Positions 24,741 through 37,276 of a DNA stretch of 64,000 nucleotides are shown here, piece after piece (position 1 is the first letter of the stretch; each line of letters starts with the position of its first letter). The notes under the pieces were generated by a model, which was given only the letters and a program-made list of their open reading frames with translations, ran no database searches and was not told the DNA's origin. The translations under genes and the position numbers were made by a program. The stretch covers positions 8,221,482 to 8,285,481 of the forward strand of contig NC_060028.1 in assembly GCF_021134715.1 (NCBI RefSeq), written 5' to 3'. This DNA comes from Daphnia pulex (lineage: Eukaryota > Arthropoda > Branchiopoda > Diplostraca > Daphniidae).

Positions 24741-24890
24741 GTCGATCACGTGTGCAGATTTTTGGGCGCGAATTTTAGGGTTAGGGGAAGGGATTATCGA
24801 AAACGAAAACTCATTAGTCTTTCCTCGGCTCGATGTGGTGGGCCTACCAATTTTACTCCCGAGTGCACCAACACAATTAATCTAAAGAAA

Positions 24891-26889
24891 ATGACCGACA
24901 AGAAGCAATCAACCTCGACTAGAGGCTTTAAACATACCTTAGAGTCCATAATGTCTAAATTCGGCCACAAGAAAAGAAAAGTTATGGAAATGTCGATTGA
25001 CCAACATCTGGCTCCGGACTTGAAAGATTCCCTGTTCGGCAAACTCACAGAAGACCTCATGTTCTACATTTTTCGTTGTCTTACACGTAACTATATCCCT
25101 TTTTATTAGTGTGGCAATTGTATTGATTAACTCTGTAAATACGTTGGCTATTCAGTGGATGAATTGAGTCAAATGGCAATCTCCTCCAAGGCCATGGGAA
25201 AAGTCATTTACATCTACATCATGGGAGAGGATTTCGCACAAAGAGTCGCTCGCCTATTGACTACCTCGAATCATCACATTTTTCGTCACGTAATTATCAC
25301 CTAAATGAAATAACATGAATCAATTTGTGCCTCACATTTAACGTTGTTCTGAATCGACAGAGTTTCCACGTTGGTCAACTATTGAAACGCACCAGTTTCC
25401 TCTTCACCGTTGATTCCAGACTCAAATTCTTCTACCACCACATTGAAACGGTTACACAAAAACTCTCTCACGTTGCTTTAGATTGCCTATTTCAAAAAGT
25501 TGACTCCACTTGCAGGTCCAACGTTTGGTGGAAAAGAAAGAATCTGCCAACTCAATCGATACACTCCCTTTCGTTGGCGCTGTGTTGCAATCATTCATCG
25601 CCGGATGGGACGAGGGAGAATGTTTCAAGGTGCAAATTTATACGTGTGTGTGTTACAAGGAGTGGTTTTATTTTTGATTTCCTTTTTTGGCACAGGTTTT
25701 TACATTCCTGAGCGATCGTCTGTTCCTGTATCGTTCGGTATTTTATAAAACTTTCTAGTTTACTCGTTTCAAATATCTTTATACGTCTAACGACTGAACG
25801 CAAATTAGATTTCACGGTTCGTCTGCGATCCACCGGGCACCGACCTCGACAATGAGCTGTTTCTACGCCGAAATTTACGTTTCCTTTTTCTGGATCGATC
25901 GGTGACTGATTACGATCGTGCCATCTGGATTGGTTTCATTTCCAATCAAATTGGCACCGCACAATTGGCGAACGTTCTCCTTCTCCTCTACGCTCCTATC
26001 GATGCACAAGGTATTAGACACACTTCGCAATCTGCCCGACCACTAACGACAAAACTTTTTCCAAGGCAAAATCGATTGGCATTTCGCTTTTCACGTCCGC
26101 GCTTTTGAGCAGCACACGTACGTTTTCGTCAAACTTGCGAAAACCATCGGGATCCTTCAATTGATTCCCAATTGGTCACCTTACTTTTCACTGGAAGTCC
26201 TCGTCTGGATCTCAAGTAAAGTCATCGTGCAGGAGACAATTGTCTGGCCTTTGTGTGTGTCCATTAATTGATGTCTTTGTCCCGGATGACAGACGTGCCA
26301 AACTGTTGGTTGCTGCGCTCCTTCTCATCCATTTTGTTGCCCCTCAGCTGTATCGACATGAACTTGGTCGTCGATTATTTTGCTGTCCTCTACAAAAGTG
26401 AGCGGGCCTCAACAGCATCACTCCTCATGGCCCTGACTCTTATGATTTCGCCTCATTTCGCTACCCACAACGCAGGAGCCAGAGTACGTATACAATATCC
26501 CTAATTAACAACACACACAGGTACTTCTAAGGAACAATTAAAAGCAATTTATCTCTTTTAAGAATGGAATGGTCATCGATAAAACCTGCGTCCATCAGCT
26601 GATTTCCAAAATCATCAACAACCCGAAATTGTCTACCGAACGTTACGTCGTCATTTCCGAACTTTGGAAAGCAGTTCTTACTCTGGCCGATGATTTCGCC
26701 AATGCCGTCGTTCAAGGTAATCCTTGCGTGAATATTCTTAGTGCCTTTGGTTGCCAAATCTCTATTTTTATTCAAGATGAAAACGCAGGAGCGGATCTCG
26801 AAGACGTCAACAACTCGGAAACCATGGAAGATTTCAACGATGTGATGGATGCCTGGAAAGATTTGACCGTTATTCTCATGTCCGACTGA
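24891..26889 (+). CDS. FBXO47: F-box only protein 47-like
   Basis: Resembles animal FBXO47, an F-box protein with a meiotic role in vertebrates. Exons: 24891-25086, 25156-25289, 25361-25450 (end uncertain), 25516-25629, 25696-25737, 25809-26010, 26066-26215, 26293-26483, 26563-26716, 26777-26889. With these ends the sum is 1386 nt, 461 residues (human 452). The F-box is near residues 45-85 (LTEDLMFYIFRCLTLDELSQ). Best family matches are VGQLLKRTSFLFTVDSRLKF and LQSFIAGWDEGECFKVFTFL, the latter close to the human TLTAGWDELECHRVYNFL. The donor of exon 3 is ambiguous: GTTACA at 25451 or GTTGCT at 25472, both in phase and both weak. The last 60-bp intron is itself open in frame, so retention would add 20 residues. 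An in-frame upstream ATG at 24750 would lengthen the N terminus by 47 residues; I chose 24891 because the extra part has no family match. Confidence 0.85.
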
Positions 26890-27878
26890 CATTCTTTATG
26901 TTCGTCCGTCCGCCTCACTAGGCTAAGATATTTTGTCCGCTTGGACGCGATTCTATAGATTGACATGTTCGTTAAAAAAAAAAAAATGTTTATCAACCCG
27001 TATAAGTTAACGTTTTTTAAGTTGTAAGAAAACCTCAATATATACGTTCTCTCCCAACTAATTGATATTATCAATGCAGACCAGATGGTGAAGCGGCGGC
27101 ATTCTTGTCAAAACACTGAATTGAAAACTAGAAAAAGAGCCATGACCTAATCATTTTCTCTTACAATTTCTTCGAACTAGGAGGTTTACGTCAATTCGTT
27201 CGCCAGTTGTTGCTGAGCACATGGATGTATCGAATTCATATATCGCCTGCAGAGAAAAAGGACACCCAAAAACAAATGTTGATCTGCGACTACCAGCAGA
27301 TCTTACATAAACCTCTCCTTAAACTTTGGTAATCATCTCCATTTCCGAAACAGATTTGACAGACTTGTGGCAACCTCCCAAACATCAACCGGACGTCTAC
27401 TTTCCGGTTTGAAATTCAACTTAATTATTATAACCCTATAGCGATATACTTTAACCATTATTAACTTTTTGGTAGGTATTTGAATCCTGGCCAATGAACT
27501 TTAAACCGACCAATGGATTATTCGAAAACTCAAAATGGAATTTATTTACATTTCTGTTTGGAAATGTTCGGATTGAGTAAAGGGGTGATGAACAAGAGAT
27601 AGTAAAATCCCTTGCTGAAAGAAAAAAAAAAAATGATCCAGCTGCGCTGCGACTGAGGTCAAAGGTAACTTGAAATACAAGAAGCCATCTTATCATAGTT
27701 TACAAATGAACGAAAAAACGCGGAGTATAGGATATGCCAGCCAGCAGTCAGTAACAAACATCACCAAACGCCAAGGCCGATTTAATATAAATTCTGAAAC
27801 TGCCTTGCTTTCAACCTCCAGTAAGCCAACACACTCGTTGGTAATAAGCGACAGTGCTTTTCCAACCGTCGGACAACC
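26890..27878. other. Spacer between FBXO47-like gene and lipid transfer protein gene
   Basis: Mostly non-coding. It contains the 3' end of the FBXO47-like gene, one unexplained open segment (27181-27332, listed separately) and the promoter of the lipid transfer protein gene. Confidence 0.5.
27181..27332 (+). other. Unassigned open exon-like segment
   Basis: A 152-bp segment that follows a good acceptor (TTCTTCGAACTAG) and is open to a TAA at 27330-27332. The peptide includes LRQFVRQLLLSTWMYRIHIS and ends LHKPLLKLW. I do not recognise it. It could be an alternative last exon of the FBXO47-like gene, a gene remnant, or chance; a second frame over the same DNA is also open, which weakens the case. 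Confidence 0.25.
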
Positions 27879-30800
27879 ATGCGTCTCTTCTGTTACTGTC
27901 TACTGCTGCTCGGTAAGTAACTGAAAAAGGAAGCTTCCCTCAATCAATTTGCTAATATTTAAATCTGATTAGGTTTGGCAACGAACCAAGTTTTGACAGA
28001 CTCGACAAGTAAACCTCCATTTCGCGAAGGTATCGAGTATCGATACGAATGGGAGGCGTCGATGGAGAGCGACTCGGGGGTAAACAATCAGGTAGCCACA
28101 TCGACTTGGCTCAGGGGACAACTTTACGTCATCACCAAAGTTGAAGACACCAAATGGCGATCACTTTTAAAAGTTAGTTTTTTTTTCTAAATCATTTAAA
28201 AAGCCATTTAACTTGATGTTTTTGTACAGATTAAGAATGTTTCTCTGGCGATGAAGCATGGGGAAAAATCTTCTCAGACTGGCAATTCATTTATCGAATT
28301 GACGGAACTTAACGAACAGTTGAGCAAACCGTTTCATCTTCTCTACTCGGGATCCAAAGTTTGTTTCCAAAAAATCAAAAAGTGGAAAGATCATTTGAAT
28401 CATATTGATTCTCTTTTGCAACAAAAGGTCGAAGGAGCTGCTTTCCCGGATGACAAAGAGCCACTTTGGTCGACCAACTTTAAGCGTTCCATTGCATCGA
28501 TACTGCAAGTCGATCTATCCGGCATCAACAATTACATTTATAGCGACAAAGAGGTAGTACTTTCTTTCCTTCCTATTATAGGACCAAGTTTTTATCTTTT
28601 TTCCTTTGGAAATGTTTTCAGTTATCGCTGTACGGAAAATGCGAAGTCAACTACTACTCCTCGCCTATGGGTGAGAACCAGCACAGTGTGACAAAGCATC
28701 GGGACTTGGATTCGTGCCCAGAGTTGCCACTGGGTCGATGGAGGACTTTTATCGATATGCCCTCGTGTCCCGGAGGAGGACAGCAGGTATAATGAATTAA
28801 TTATCTCTCTCTTTTCCCCCCTCATTCTACTCATCTGCTGCTGATGGAAATATATAGAATGGCTTTTTTTCTGTGTGTTTTTGTTCTATTACACGGATAG
28901 ACTGTCGCAGGGTTGACTAGCACGGCTACGTACGTCGTAGCAATCAATCGCGGTTACCCAGAGCTCTTGAAAATCGAATCTTCCGGTGTCGTATGGCTCG
29001 ATCCCTTTGGCGTCGACAAGTCATCCATGAAGAGCAAAACAAAGTACGTAATTACATGGCATCCATCATTTATAGTCTAATCCCCAACAACTTTTTTGCC
29101 CTCTTTTTAATCGATATACAAAAACTTGGCTTGATCCTTTTTTTTTTGACAGTGTTACGCTGCATCTGGAAAAAACGCGACGTTCGACCGAGTCAATCAC
29201 TCCGGCCAAGTTGGCATTCAAAGACCATTTAAAGTTTGTCTTTCAACGCGAGGAAAAGACATTGGACCTGAAAGCGGCACAGAATCTCATGCTGCACCCA
29301 GAGTCATTGATCTACGGCCAAGAAAATCTTCGTCGCAGGAGCCAACTCGATCTCATTAATGCCGTCGAGTTTCTATCGGCCGAATCGTACACTTCGGAAC
29401 AACGGATTAGCATGGACGTCCTACCTCTTTCAGCCATCTCATATCAACTGGGATCCTTGGATTATGCTAATGCCAAGGCCCTTTACAAGGAATTAGCCAT
29501 TGCTCCCAAAAATGAAAAACTCCACTCGGCCAGGTATACTCAATTGAATTTCATTATATTCCAACAAAGGAAATAATCGAAACTTTGCATTTTGTTTAAA
29601 ACAGAAACATTTTTTTGGATCTGATTCTGCATTCTGGAAGCAACGTTGGTGTCATTCTCATCAGAGATTTGATCCTCGAAGGATCGCTGGATGTATGGAG
29701 TGCTGCTCGCCTCGTTGCTTACGCTGGAATTTACGTCAAAGAACCGTCAGAGAAGCTACTGCTGGAATTCCAGCAAATCACCGAAGCCAAAATTTCGGGC
29801 GAAGGCGATCAATTGAACGTTTTTAAAAATGCGGCTATTCTGGCCGTTGCCAGTTTGGTCGGAAGAACTTGCTCCGCACCCAGAGTCTGTCGAACCGTCA
29901 AAATCGACGAATGGCAAAAGAAATACTACGGCATTATTGCATGTAAGTGGTAATAAGGATTAAAGCAATTTCCCCCCCCATACTCATTTCCATTCATAAA
30001 TATTCAGCAAGTTCAAATTCGTTTGCCGATCGAGCTCTTTACGTCCACGCCCTGCAAAATGTCGGTTATGGCCACACACTGGATTCCATGTTGGAAATGG
30101 CAATTAAGAGAGCTCCCCTCGATGACGAGAGTGCCAATGACCTGAGGGTCTATATTATCAAAGGTTTAGCTCCGTACAAGACACAAGCCAAAGTAAAAAA
30201 ATGCACATAATTTCAAAATGATGAAATTGTAATCTACCAAACATTTTGGGTGGGGTTTCTAGGTTTGGAATATTTTAGTTCGACTACTCAGAGATGTCAA
30301 GGATAGTTTCCGAGTGAGGATCGCTTCTGCTCAAGTGATCCTCGATGAACACGTTACTACAGAAATGTTACAACTGATGCAGCAGTTGCTGTCTAGAGAA
30401 AATAACAGCCAAGTGCGTCATTACGTTATTTCGGCTATCAAAACCATCGCCAACAATCACAACCCCTGCAACACTCATGTGTAAGTGACACCGACGTAAC
30501 TTAATACTATTAACGAGCATTAGTATAACGATATCAATCAACGAATAGGAGGGCAAGGGCTAAGCAAATTCTTAATGCGTTTGCTGACGAAAAAATGGCC
30601 GCTTCGAGTAGTTCGGCCGAATACGCTTTCGATTTCCTCGACAGCCGTTCCTCGTTTGGCAGCCAACTCAATTTGAAGACTACCAATTCAGAATTTGACG
30701 ATCTTACCGGTTTTGTGGCCGGTAAAGTTCTCTACTTTGTCAAAGGAGTGACTGTTCAGCCCTTTTCGGTAAACATGAAACTTAAAAGTACAAAAGGGGA

Positions 30801-33800
30801 AATAATTAATGATTTTTATGAATCAATTAACAAGTTCACAGTTCGGATGTCTGGTATGAGAAAATACATCACCAGTGTATTCAGTTCGACCCTACAAAAG
30901 GAAGATTTGGTTATGTCCCGTATTGCCGCAACGATGGACGATTTCAATTTTGCACCCAGGAAAGAACTGGGAGTCAGCAGTTTGGACATTGCCTTTAAAT
31001 TACACGGAGCGACAATCATGTTTTACAATTTCGACAAAAACTTTTTAGCATCGGCGTTAGCATGTAAGAAAAATTATTCGAACCAAAAAAGAAATAATAA
31101 TTAACTTTAATTGAATTCAATTTTAGCTGCTACGAATCTGGAATTTCTTCACGATTTATCTTTTAATATTCAACGCTACGCTACAACGGGTGCTCTACTT
31201 TACACTCAGCCCAATGGATTAGGTATCCCGGTTTCGTTCATCTTCAGTGCTCCGATCCTCATCTCTTTGAAAGGATCGATAGCGAAAACCAAACAAGCCG
31301 GAACAGTTGGTCGCAACATCAACCTCAATTTATAGTATGGATTTCTTTTTTCCCCCATTCTTTCTACGAGATTTTTAATAACCTTTTGATGGTTGTACCA
31401 CTCAATAGCGGAGAGATATACGGGGATCATGGAATCCTGACTCATTTTACACCGTTGAACGTTACCCAGGGAGTAGTCCGTAACCGCAAGGCCATTTTCA
31501 ACGTGCCGCTCAGTTTCGAAGTGATTGTCGACCCTAAAAAAATGCAAACTGACGTCACCATTGTCAACCCTAAAGGTTCTTTTAATTCGAATACTCGTTG
31601 TTGGAATAACATTTTTAAATTGCTTTCCTTTCATTCACAGCCACCAATGCCATAGAAATCAGCTCGTTTGGTCGCACGATCCTTACGCTTAGACCGTCCG
31701 AGTCTTCCTACGAAAAAGTCAAACGAGCTTGTCCGCAGTGTCTACCGGTGTTTGTAATTTCAAGAAAAGACACAGTTTTAAAAACGGTGAGTTTAGTTGT
31801 TATTGAATTCCAAAGAAATCGCTGTTCAAATGCATTATTAAAAAATAGGAAACTATTGCCAATTTGAGTTCTACCCTTATGGGCACGGAAGCGCATGCTC
31901 AAGTGTTCAATTGCGATGGAGGTCGTTCGGTTGGCAAACAAATTCAAACGGTCCTCGAGGCCCTGAATCCACTCAGTATGAACTTCCGGTAAGTTTTCAA
32001 TCAGGGTCTGCTTCTAAAAGGTTCTTTGTATTATTTAAACAGAAAATGTTTGATATAGTGGAAGCCTAGCTGGATGGGCATATTTGAGTTTTCTCCAACT
32101 GCAGCATCACATGTTTATCCAGCCGGAAGCCCGCCATTGCGGATTTAGGGGTAGGATTTTCAGATCAAGCCATCTTCCCGTCAAGGAGGTATTCAATGAA
32201 TCATTCATTTGGAAATGAAATAGAACTCTAAAATAAAAGCCTTTGAATGAAAGATGAGCTTCCGCTTTAAAATGAAATCGAATGTAAGCGACGATGCGGA
32301 AGTGTCTTGGCAGTCGGGAAAAATGTCAGTCAAAATCGAAGTCAACTGGAAAGGAGAAACGGCAACTACGGATCGCAAAGGAGAACTTGACATGACCTAC
32401 GAATATCGGGTAAGTTATTATTTACTTTTTTCGATCTCGATATTGATCGATATGGATCGATATTTTATCTAAAAGTAACGTTTGAATAAATTACAGAATG
32501 CAGGATCACGAAACAACGTCAACGTTCGCGCCTTTGTGGCTCGTTCGCCACAGCTCAACATCCCCAAGGATTTCTTGATATGTCTGAAGGCGGAATCAAC
32601 ATTTCAACCGACGCCTGTCGACGTCATTGACATTTCCAGTTACACCCAACCCCCCGTTGCGCAAGGATCGATTGAATACGTCATGGGAGACGTCTCTTCG
32701 TCTACCCAAGTTGGTGAAAAAGTTTTTATTTTCCCATTGGTTCTCTAATTGGTTGACTCATTACCTTAAATAGGGTTAAATTAAAGTTGCAATCAAATGT
32801 GCATCTTAACAGGTTTATTGGTCTAGTGAACTACATGTATTCGATGTTTTGCCGGGAAAAACATTACAGCTACAATTTAACGATTTTCCTTTTTTTAACT
32901 CTATTCAGTGCCCAACCGATCAATTTCGGTTTAAAATGGGAATCAAGGCCTCAGCTGGTAGCTGGGTGATGCAAAGGAGAAGTGCAGCCAACATTTGGCC
33001 GTACAAAGAATGCGAAAGAGAAAAGAAAAATCAAAACTGGGCCCCAGGAATCGTTCCTCAAACGGAAGCCTGCTACCGTGCCGCACTCGACTTTACTACG
33101 CTTTCAAACTACAATTTCGAGTTTAGATTCGCAGCTGTTCCATTCCAGCTGGAGAAAATGATGGGGAAAGTAGGAGACCTCATCAGTCTGTCCCTTTTGC
33201 CTTACTGGAAGGCCGAACCCAACGCCAATTCAGAACAAGTTGGACAGAGCAAGGAAGTCGGACGTATGCAAGTCAACGTAACTTTTCTACCGGATAAAGT
33301 AGAAGAGGGTCATCAGATGGTCAACTTGCACTGGGCTACTAACAACGTCATCGAACGATACGACCATATCAATATACCCGTTGGCCAATTCCTATTGCCA
33401 TCGACAAGTATTTCGCAGACGGCTAGGATCGCTTACGAGGGCGACGTCATCCGTAAATGATTTCATCATTACAAATGTAATTTATAACGTCATTCAAATT
33501 TCTTCTCCTTTTATTTTAGCCTCGTGCCTTGTGACGTCACAGTATATCCGAACATTGGACAAATTCAAATTCAACAACACCTTTTCTCCTTGTTACACAC
33601 TAGTCACGAGTGACTGCGGATCAAATCCCCTCTTTGGTGTTTTTGTTCGGCGTACGACCGGACTCTACCCACTGGTAAAAATATTCCTCTTTTTCCCTTT
33701 CTTTCAATGCGATTAACGTTTAAAAAAAAATTAGGCAACAAAAGTACAAGTAGGTGGACATACGATTGAAATTATGCCAGACGAAAGCGGTCGACGAAAG

Positions 33801-34233
33801 CAATTTACCGTCAGGGCAAACGACCTCGAAATAGATGTATCAAATAATTCATACACTCTACCAGAGGGAAGAGACAATTTCTACGTTTTAAAGTAAGTTG
33901 AAAATAAAAGAGAAAAACAGATTTCGACAGTCATTAACCTTTAAAAATCATAGGGTACGATATCAAGCGCCTATTTACATCATCTCTTCACCTGGAGCTG
34001 GACTTTTAGTGCACTACAGCGGGAGTCACGTTGCCGTGTTTCCCACTTGGTTTCACAAAAATCAACACTGTGGTTTGTGCGGCAACTTCGACGGGGAGAC
34101 TGACAGGGAGTGGATCAGCCCACAGGGATGTCCAGTTAACAACGCTACTGTACTGATTGCCTCCTACACTTTGGGACAAACATGCTACCCAAATCAGGAA
34201 AAACTTACTTGTCCAGATAGTAACTTACAATAA
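27879..34233 (+). CDS. Vitellogenin/clotting-protein-like large lipid transfer protein
   Basis: Secreted lipoprotein of the large lipid transfer family (vitellogenin, apolipophorin, crustacean clotting protein). Twenty-one exons: 27879-27912, 27973-28172, 28230-28553, 28622-28786, 28901-29043, 29153-29533, 29605-29942, 30008-30192, 30263-30480, 30549-31063, 31127-31334, 31409-31575, 31641-31786, 31849-31988, 32059-32188, 32254-32409, 32497-32709, 32813-33452, 33520-33674, 33735-33892, 33954-34233. Sum 4896 nt, 1631 residues. It opens with a signal peptide (MRLFCYCLLLLGLATN). The N-terminal lipid-binding module (LPD_N) starts at FREGIEYRYEWEA; the helical part spans exons 6-10. A VWD domain covers about residues 1436-1620, with the hallmark CGLCGNFDG near 1578 and paired cysteines. 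A basic RRRS near residue 353 could be a processing site. No poly-serine phosvitin stretch and no SOD-like domain are present, and it is shorter than typical yolk vitellogenin. A vitellogenin-like or clotting-protein role is more likely than bulk yolk; this is inference. Confidence 0.9.
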
Positions 34234-34234
34234 A
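34229..34234 (+). terminator. AATAAA overlapping the stop codon of the lipid transfer protein
   Basis: The TAA stop at 34231-34233 is inside an AATAAA hexamer. If used, the 3' untranslated region is only about 15-25 nt. The convergent ashwin gene ends 166 bp away, which would favour a compact end. Confidence 0.5.
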
Positions 34235-34398
34235 TCAATTGCCTATCATTCAAGTCAGATATCTTTTAGACATTAATCCAAAGATTGTGAACATTTTATT
34301 GCAAAAAGTCCTCTGGAAACCCTACAAAAATGCCTATTCATATGTCAATGCTCCCAAATGAGGCAGTGGTTTAAAAGACATCCAATACATTATTCAAG

Positions 34399-34974
34399 TT
34401 AAGGCCATGTTATCTTTTCCCTTTTCTTAGTAGGACTTGCTCCATCTGTAGAAGTACACTCACTCATTTCAGATGCATTGCGCTTGAGTTTGACTTTATT
34501 TAGCTGGCTTGCAATGTTGCTGTGCGATATGCTGGATGTTGTGGAACCAGAACTTTGTTTCAACTGATATCCTCTTGAAAGTGAGTTTCTGTAGCCACAC
34601 AAAGAGTAGTGCACTTCAGAAAATTGCCAATCTATCAAAATATTGAAGAAGAAAAATAAACTTACAGTTTGACTGGTGAAGATGGCAGGTCTACTTCCAT
34701 TTTGCTTGTCTTGTCTTGAAAACAAGATCGCTGTGACTGGGGCATTGCTACTCTTTTAAACAGTTCCACTAGTTGAGCTTTATTTTGAGATGTTTCCTCA
34801 TCTAGTTTTACATTTCTCTGTGGATATTTATGTGTAAAATTTAATGTAAATTCTGAAATTTCTTTGAAATTGTTTTTTGTTTGTTACCTCTCTAAGAATA
34901 CAGAGAAGCTCCTCTTGTGACAACAATTCGGGGTGTAGCAATTTCCAAGTATTTTCATGGTCCGAAGCTGACAT
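34399..34974 (-). CDS. Ashwin homologue
   Basis: Homologue of vertebrate ashwin (human C2orf49), a small nuclear protein associated with the tRNA-ligase complex and first described in Xenopus neural patterning. Three exons: 34888-34974, 34666-34817, 34588-34399. Sum 429 nt, 142 residues, shorter than human (232). The N-terminal family signature is clear: [20 protein letters not shown] matches human [21 protein letters not shown]. The extreme C terminus, KKREKITWP, matches the human KRKIQHVTWP end. The middle is serine-rich and low complexity, as in other members. It is head to head with GLRX3 and tail to tail with the lipid transfer protein gene. Confidence 0.85.
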
Positions 34975-35504
34975 GACGAAATAATCATTCAGTATGATCA
35001 GATAAGGTAAATTTCAAGATTTTTTCTAGTTTGTGAGTAAAATTATTGTAAATTCTCGTTTTAAAAAATCGTGCACAGCAAACGCTTCACGTCTTTAAAA
35101 TCTCACACACACTGATTTGAACATACCCGTCGTCTGCTACGGTTGTTTGTTATTGTTTTGTTTTCAGAATGCAGCAAGAATTTTTTTTTTATTGTTTCAT
35201 TTTTTGAATCCTTCTCGACGGAGATGCTTTTCCGAAGAATTTTGAAATACTATAAGCAACAACAGCCGCCTCCTTTTTAAATTTTCTAGAAGAATCGAGT
35301 TTCGAAAACACGAAGTAGGGTAGGTTTACTATAATCTCCTAAATGTGAGGACAATAACCGAAAGCGCGCTTTTCGTCCGTCGTCTGCTTGATTTCCTCTC
35401 TGAGCTCTGACCTGACTGAGTCCCGAAGACCAAAAAGTCGCGCGCTTTGATAATCGCGAATCTTGTTTGAAGCAGTCAAGCAGTCCCAAGATAACGAATT
35501 AACG
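34975..35504. promoter_or_regulatory. 530-bp head-to-head spacer, candidate bidirectional promoter
   Basis: The start codons of ashwin (minus) and GLRX3 (plus) lie 530 bp apart and point away from each other. The spacer contains a T-rich run at about 35185-35205 and an otherwise mixed sequence with no clear TATA box. Shared regulation is an inference from arrangement only. Confidence 0.4.
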
Positions 35505-36985
35505 ATGGCTGAAACTGGAGTTCTGGAACTGACTTCGCAAGAGCACTTTGAGACTTTTGTGTAAATATTAACTACAGTAACAGTCAAATTTTTATTCATA
35601 ATGATTATTTCTATAGAAAAAGTCCTAAACTTGTGGTGATTCACTTCTTTGCTGAATGGGCCTCAGAATGCCAACCTATGAATGAAGTGCTCGATACCTT
35701 GTCAAAAGAAGATGAATTAAAGGTTGAATTTCACATTTTAATTTCTTAAAAGTTGTAACAGCTATAATTTTTCTTGTAGGGAGTGATGTTTGCTAAAATC
35801 CCAGCTGAAAATTTTCCCAAGATTTCTATGCAGTGTAAGATATCTGCAGTCCCCACCTTCCTTTTCTACTTGGCGGGGAAGCAAGTTGATCGTCTAGATG
35901 GTGCCAATGCAGCTAAGCTCACACAAATGGTCAAAAACAATGTAAGCCAAACTTCTTTATCAACAGGAATATTGTTTTATTTCGGAATTTGGTAATGTGT
36001 TTTCATAGAATGCCAAAGCACAAACTCTGGAAGCTGCTTCTGCCCCTGTTTTGTCTGGAGATGTGAAACCAGTTGAAGCTGTTATAAATACCAAGTCAAC
36101 TGCTGGAAATTCAGATGAAATCCTGAAAAAGTTAATTAATCAAGCACCTGTTATGTTGTTTATGAAAGGGAATGCTGAAAATCCTCAATGTGGTAATATT
36201 AAATAATTATCATTTAGTATGTGTAGGATTCTTATTTAATATTTTCTTAATTTGATTATAAGGATTTAGCAGGCAAGCAGTAGCTATTTTGAAAGAACTA
36301 AAAGCAGAATTCGGCACCTTTGACATCTTCACCGATGAGAAAGTGAGGCAAGATTTGAAGATCTACTCAAAGTGGCCAACATATCCTCAGGTAAGATACT
36401 TTTCAACAAGATTTGATGAATGTTTCAACATTTTTGATGATCATTCACAGCTTTACATCAAAGGAGAACTAATTGGTGGGCTAGACATCATGAAAGAAAT
36501 GGTTGCAAGTGGAGATCTGGCTGAAATGTTACCCAAGACTGGCACTTTGGAAGAACGGTAATCGAGCTAAAATGTTACGAGTTACAGCTCGATGAATCAA
36601 TAACCATGTGAATGAATTGCAGATTGAAACAGCTGACAAACAAGGCTCCTCTGATGGCCTTCATTAAAGGCGACCGTCACGTCCCCAAATGTGGATTCAC
36701 CCGCCAGTTAATTGAAATTCTGAACGATACCAAGTAGGTTCCTTAAAAATATCTCTTTTTGTCTCGATCTCGAATATACCAACCGTCTGTGGTGTATGGT
36801 GTAGGTTGCCGTATGAAACTTTTGACATCTTGACTGACGAAGAGGTGAGGCAGGGCTTAAAAACGTTTTCCAACTGGCCCACGTATCCTCAAGTCTACGT
36901 CAAGGGCAATCTCGCCGGTGGCTTGGATATTATCAAAGAATTGCGGGAGGGTGGCGAGCTACTGTCAACTTTAAAGGGCGAGTAG
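35505..36985 (+). CDS. GLRX3: Glutaredoxin 3 (PICOT), monothiol Grx with Trx domain
   Basis: Cytosolic/nuclear multidomain monothiol glutaredoxin that carries a bridging [2Fe-2S] cluster and works with BOLA2 in iron-sulfur delivery. Eight exons: 35505-35560, 35617-35722, 35780-35941, 36009-36192, 36263-36390, 36451-36557, 36623-36733, 36805-36985. Sum 1035 nt, 344 residues (human 335). Residues 1-110 form the thioredoxin-like domain, with the active-site region reading [13 protein letters not shown]; the CxxC pair is not present, as usual for this family. Two glutaredoxin domains follow (about 138-235 and 240-344). Each has the monothiol CGFS-type site: PQCGFSRQ, and PKCGFTRQ where Ser is replaced by Thr. 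Each also has the WPTYPQ and GGLDI glutathione-binding motifs. Nothing is missing. Confidence 0.95.
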
Positions 36986-37276
36986 AATATTTCACTGCCA
37001 CATTAAAAGGCACACTTTTTGATCGTTTGTTCGTTCTTTATCTCAATATAAGTTCTTTTGCGAACATCGAACATGCGAGTGTGAGTTGTTTTTCAGATAA
37101 CATTTACGTTCATCTCGGATAGGCTTCTTGGCGACACGAACACCTTTGAGGTTGGTGAATCTTTTTTACACGCTATTTACACGCAACACTATCAGGTGGC
37201 TTTTGTTGATAGAAGTAAGCGAAACACAATTTGAAGTTTCTTTTTGTATTGGATACTAATCAATGCGGGATGACAA

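Noticed and set aside
25490-25515. Reading straight through from FBXO47 exon 3 to exon 4 (a 17-bp 'intron' GTTGACTCCACTTGCAG)
   Set aside because: Too short to be spliced; a 65-bp intron from 25451 or a 44-bp one from 25472 to the same acceptor keeps frame and is more plausible.
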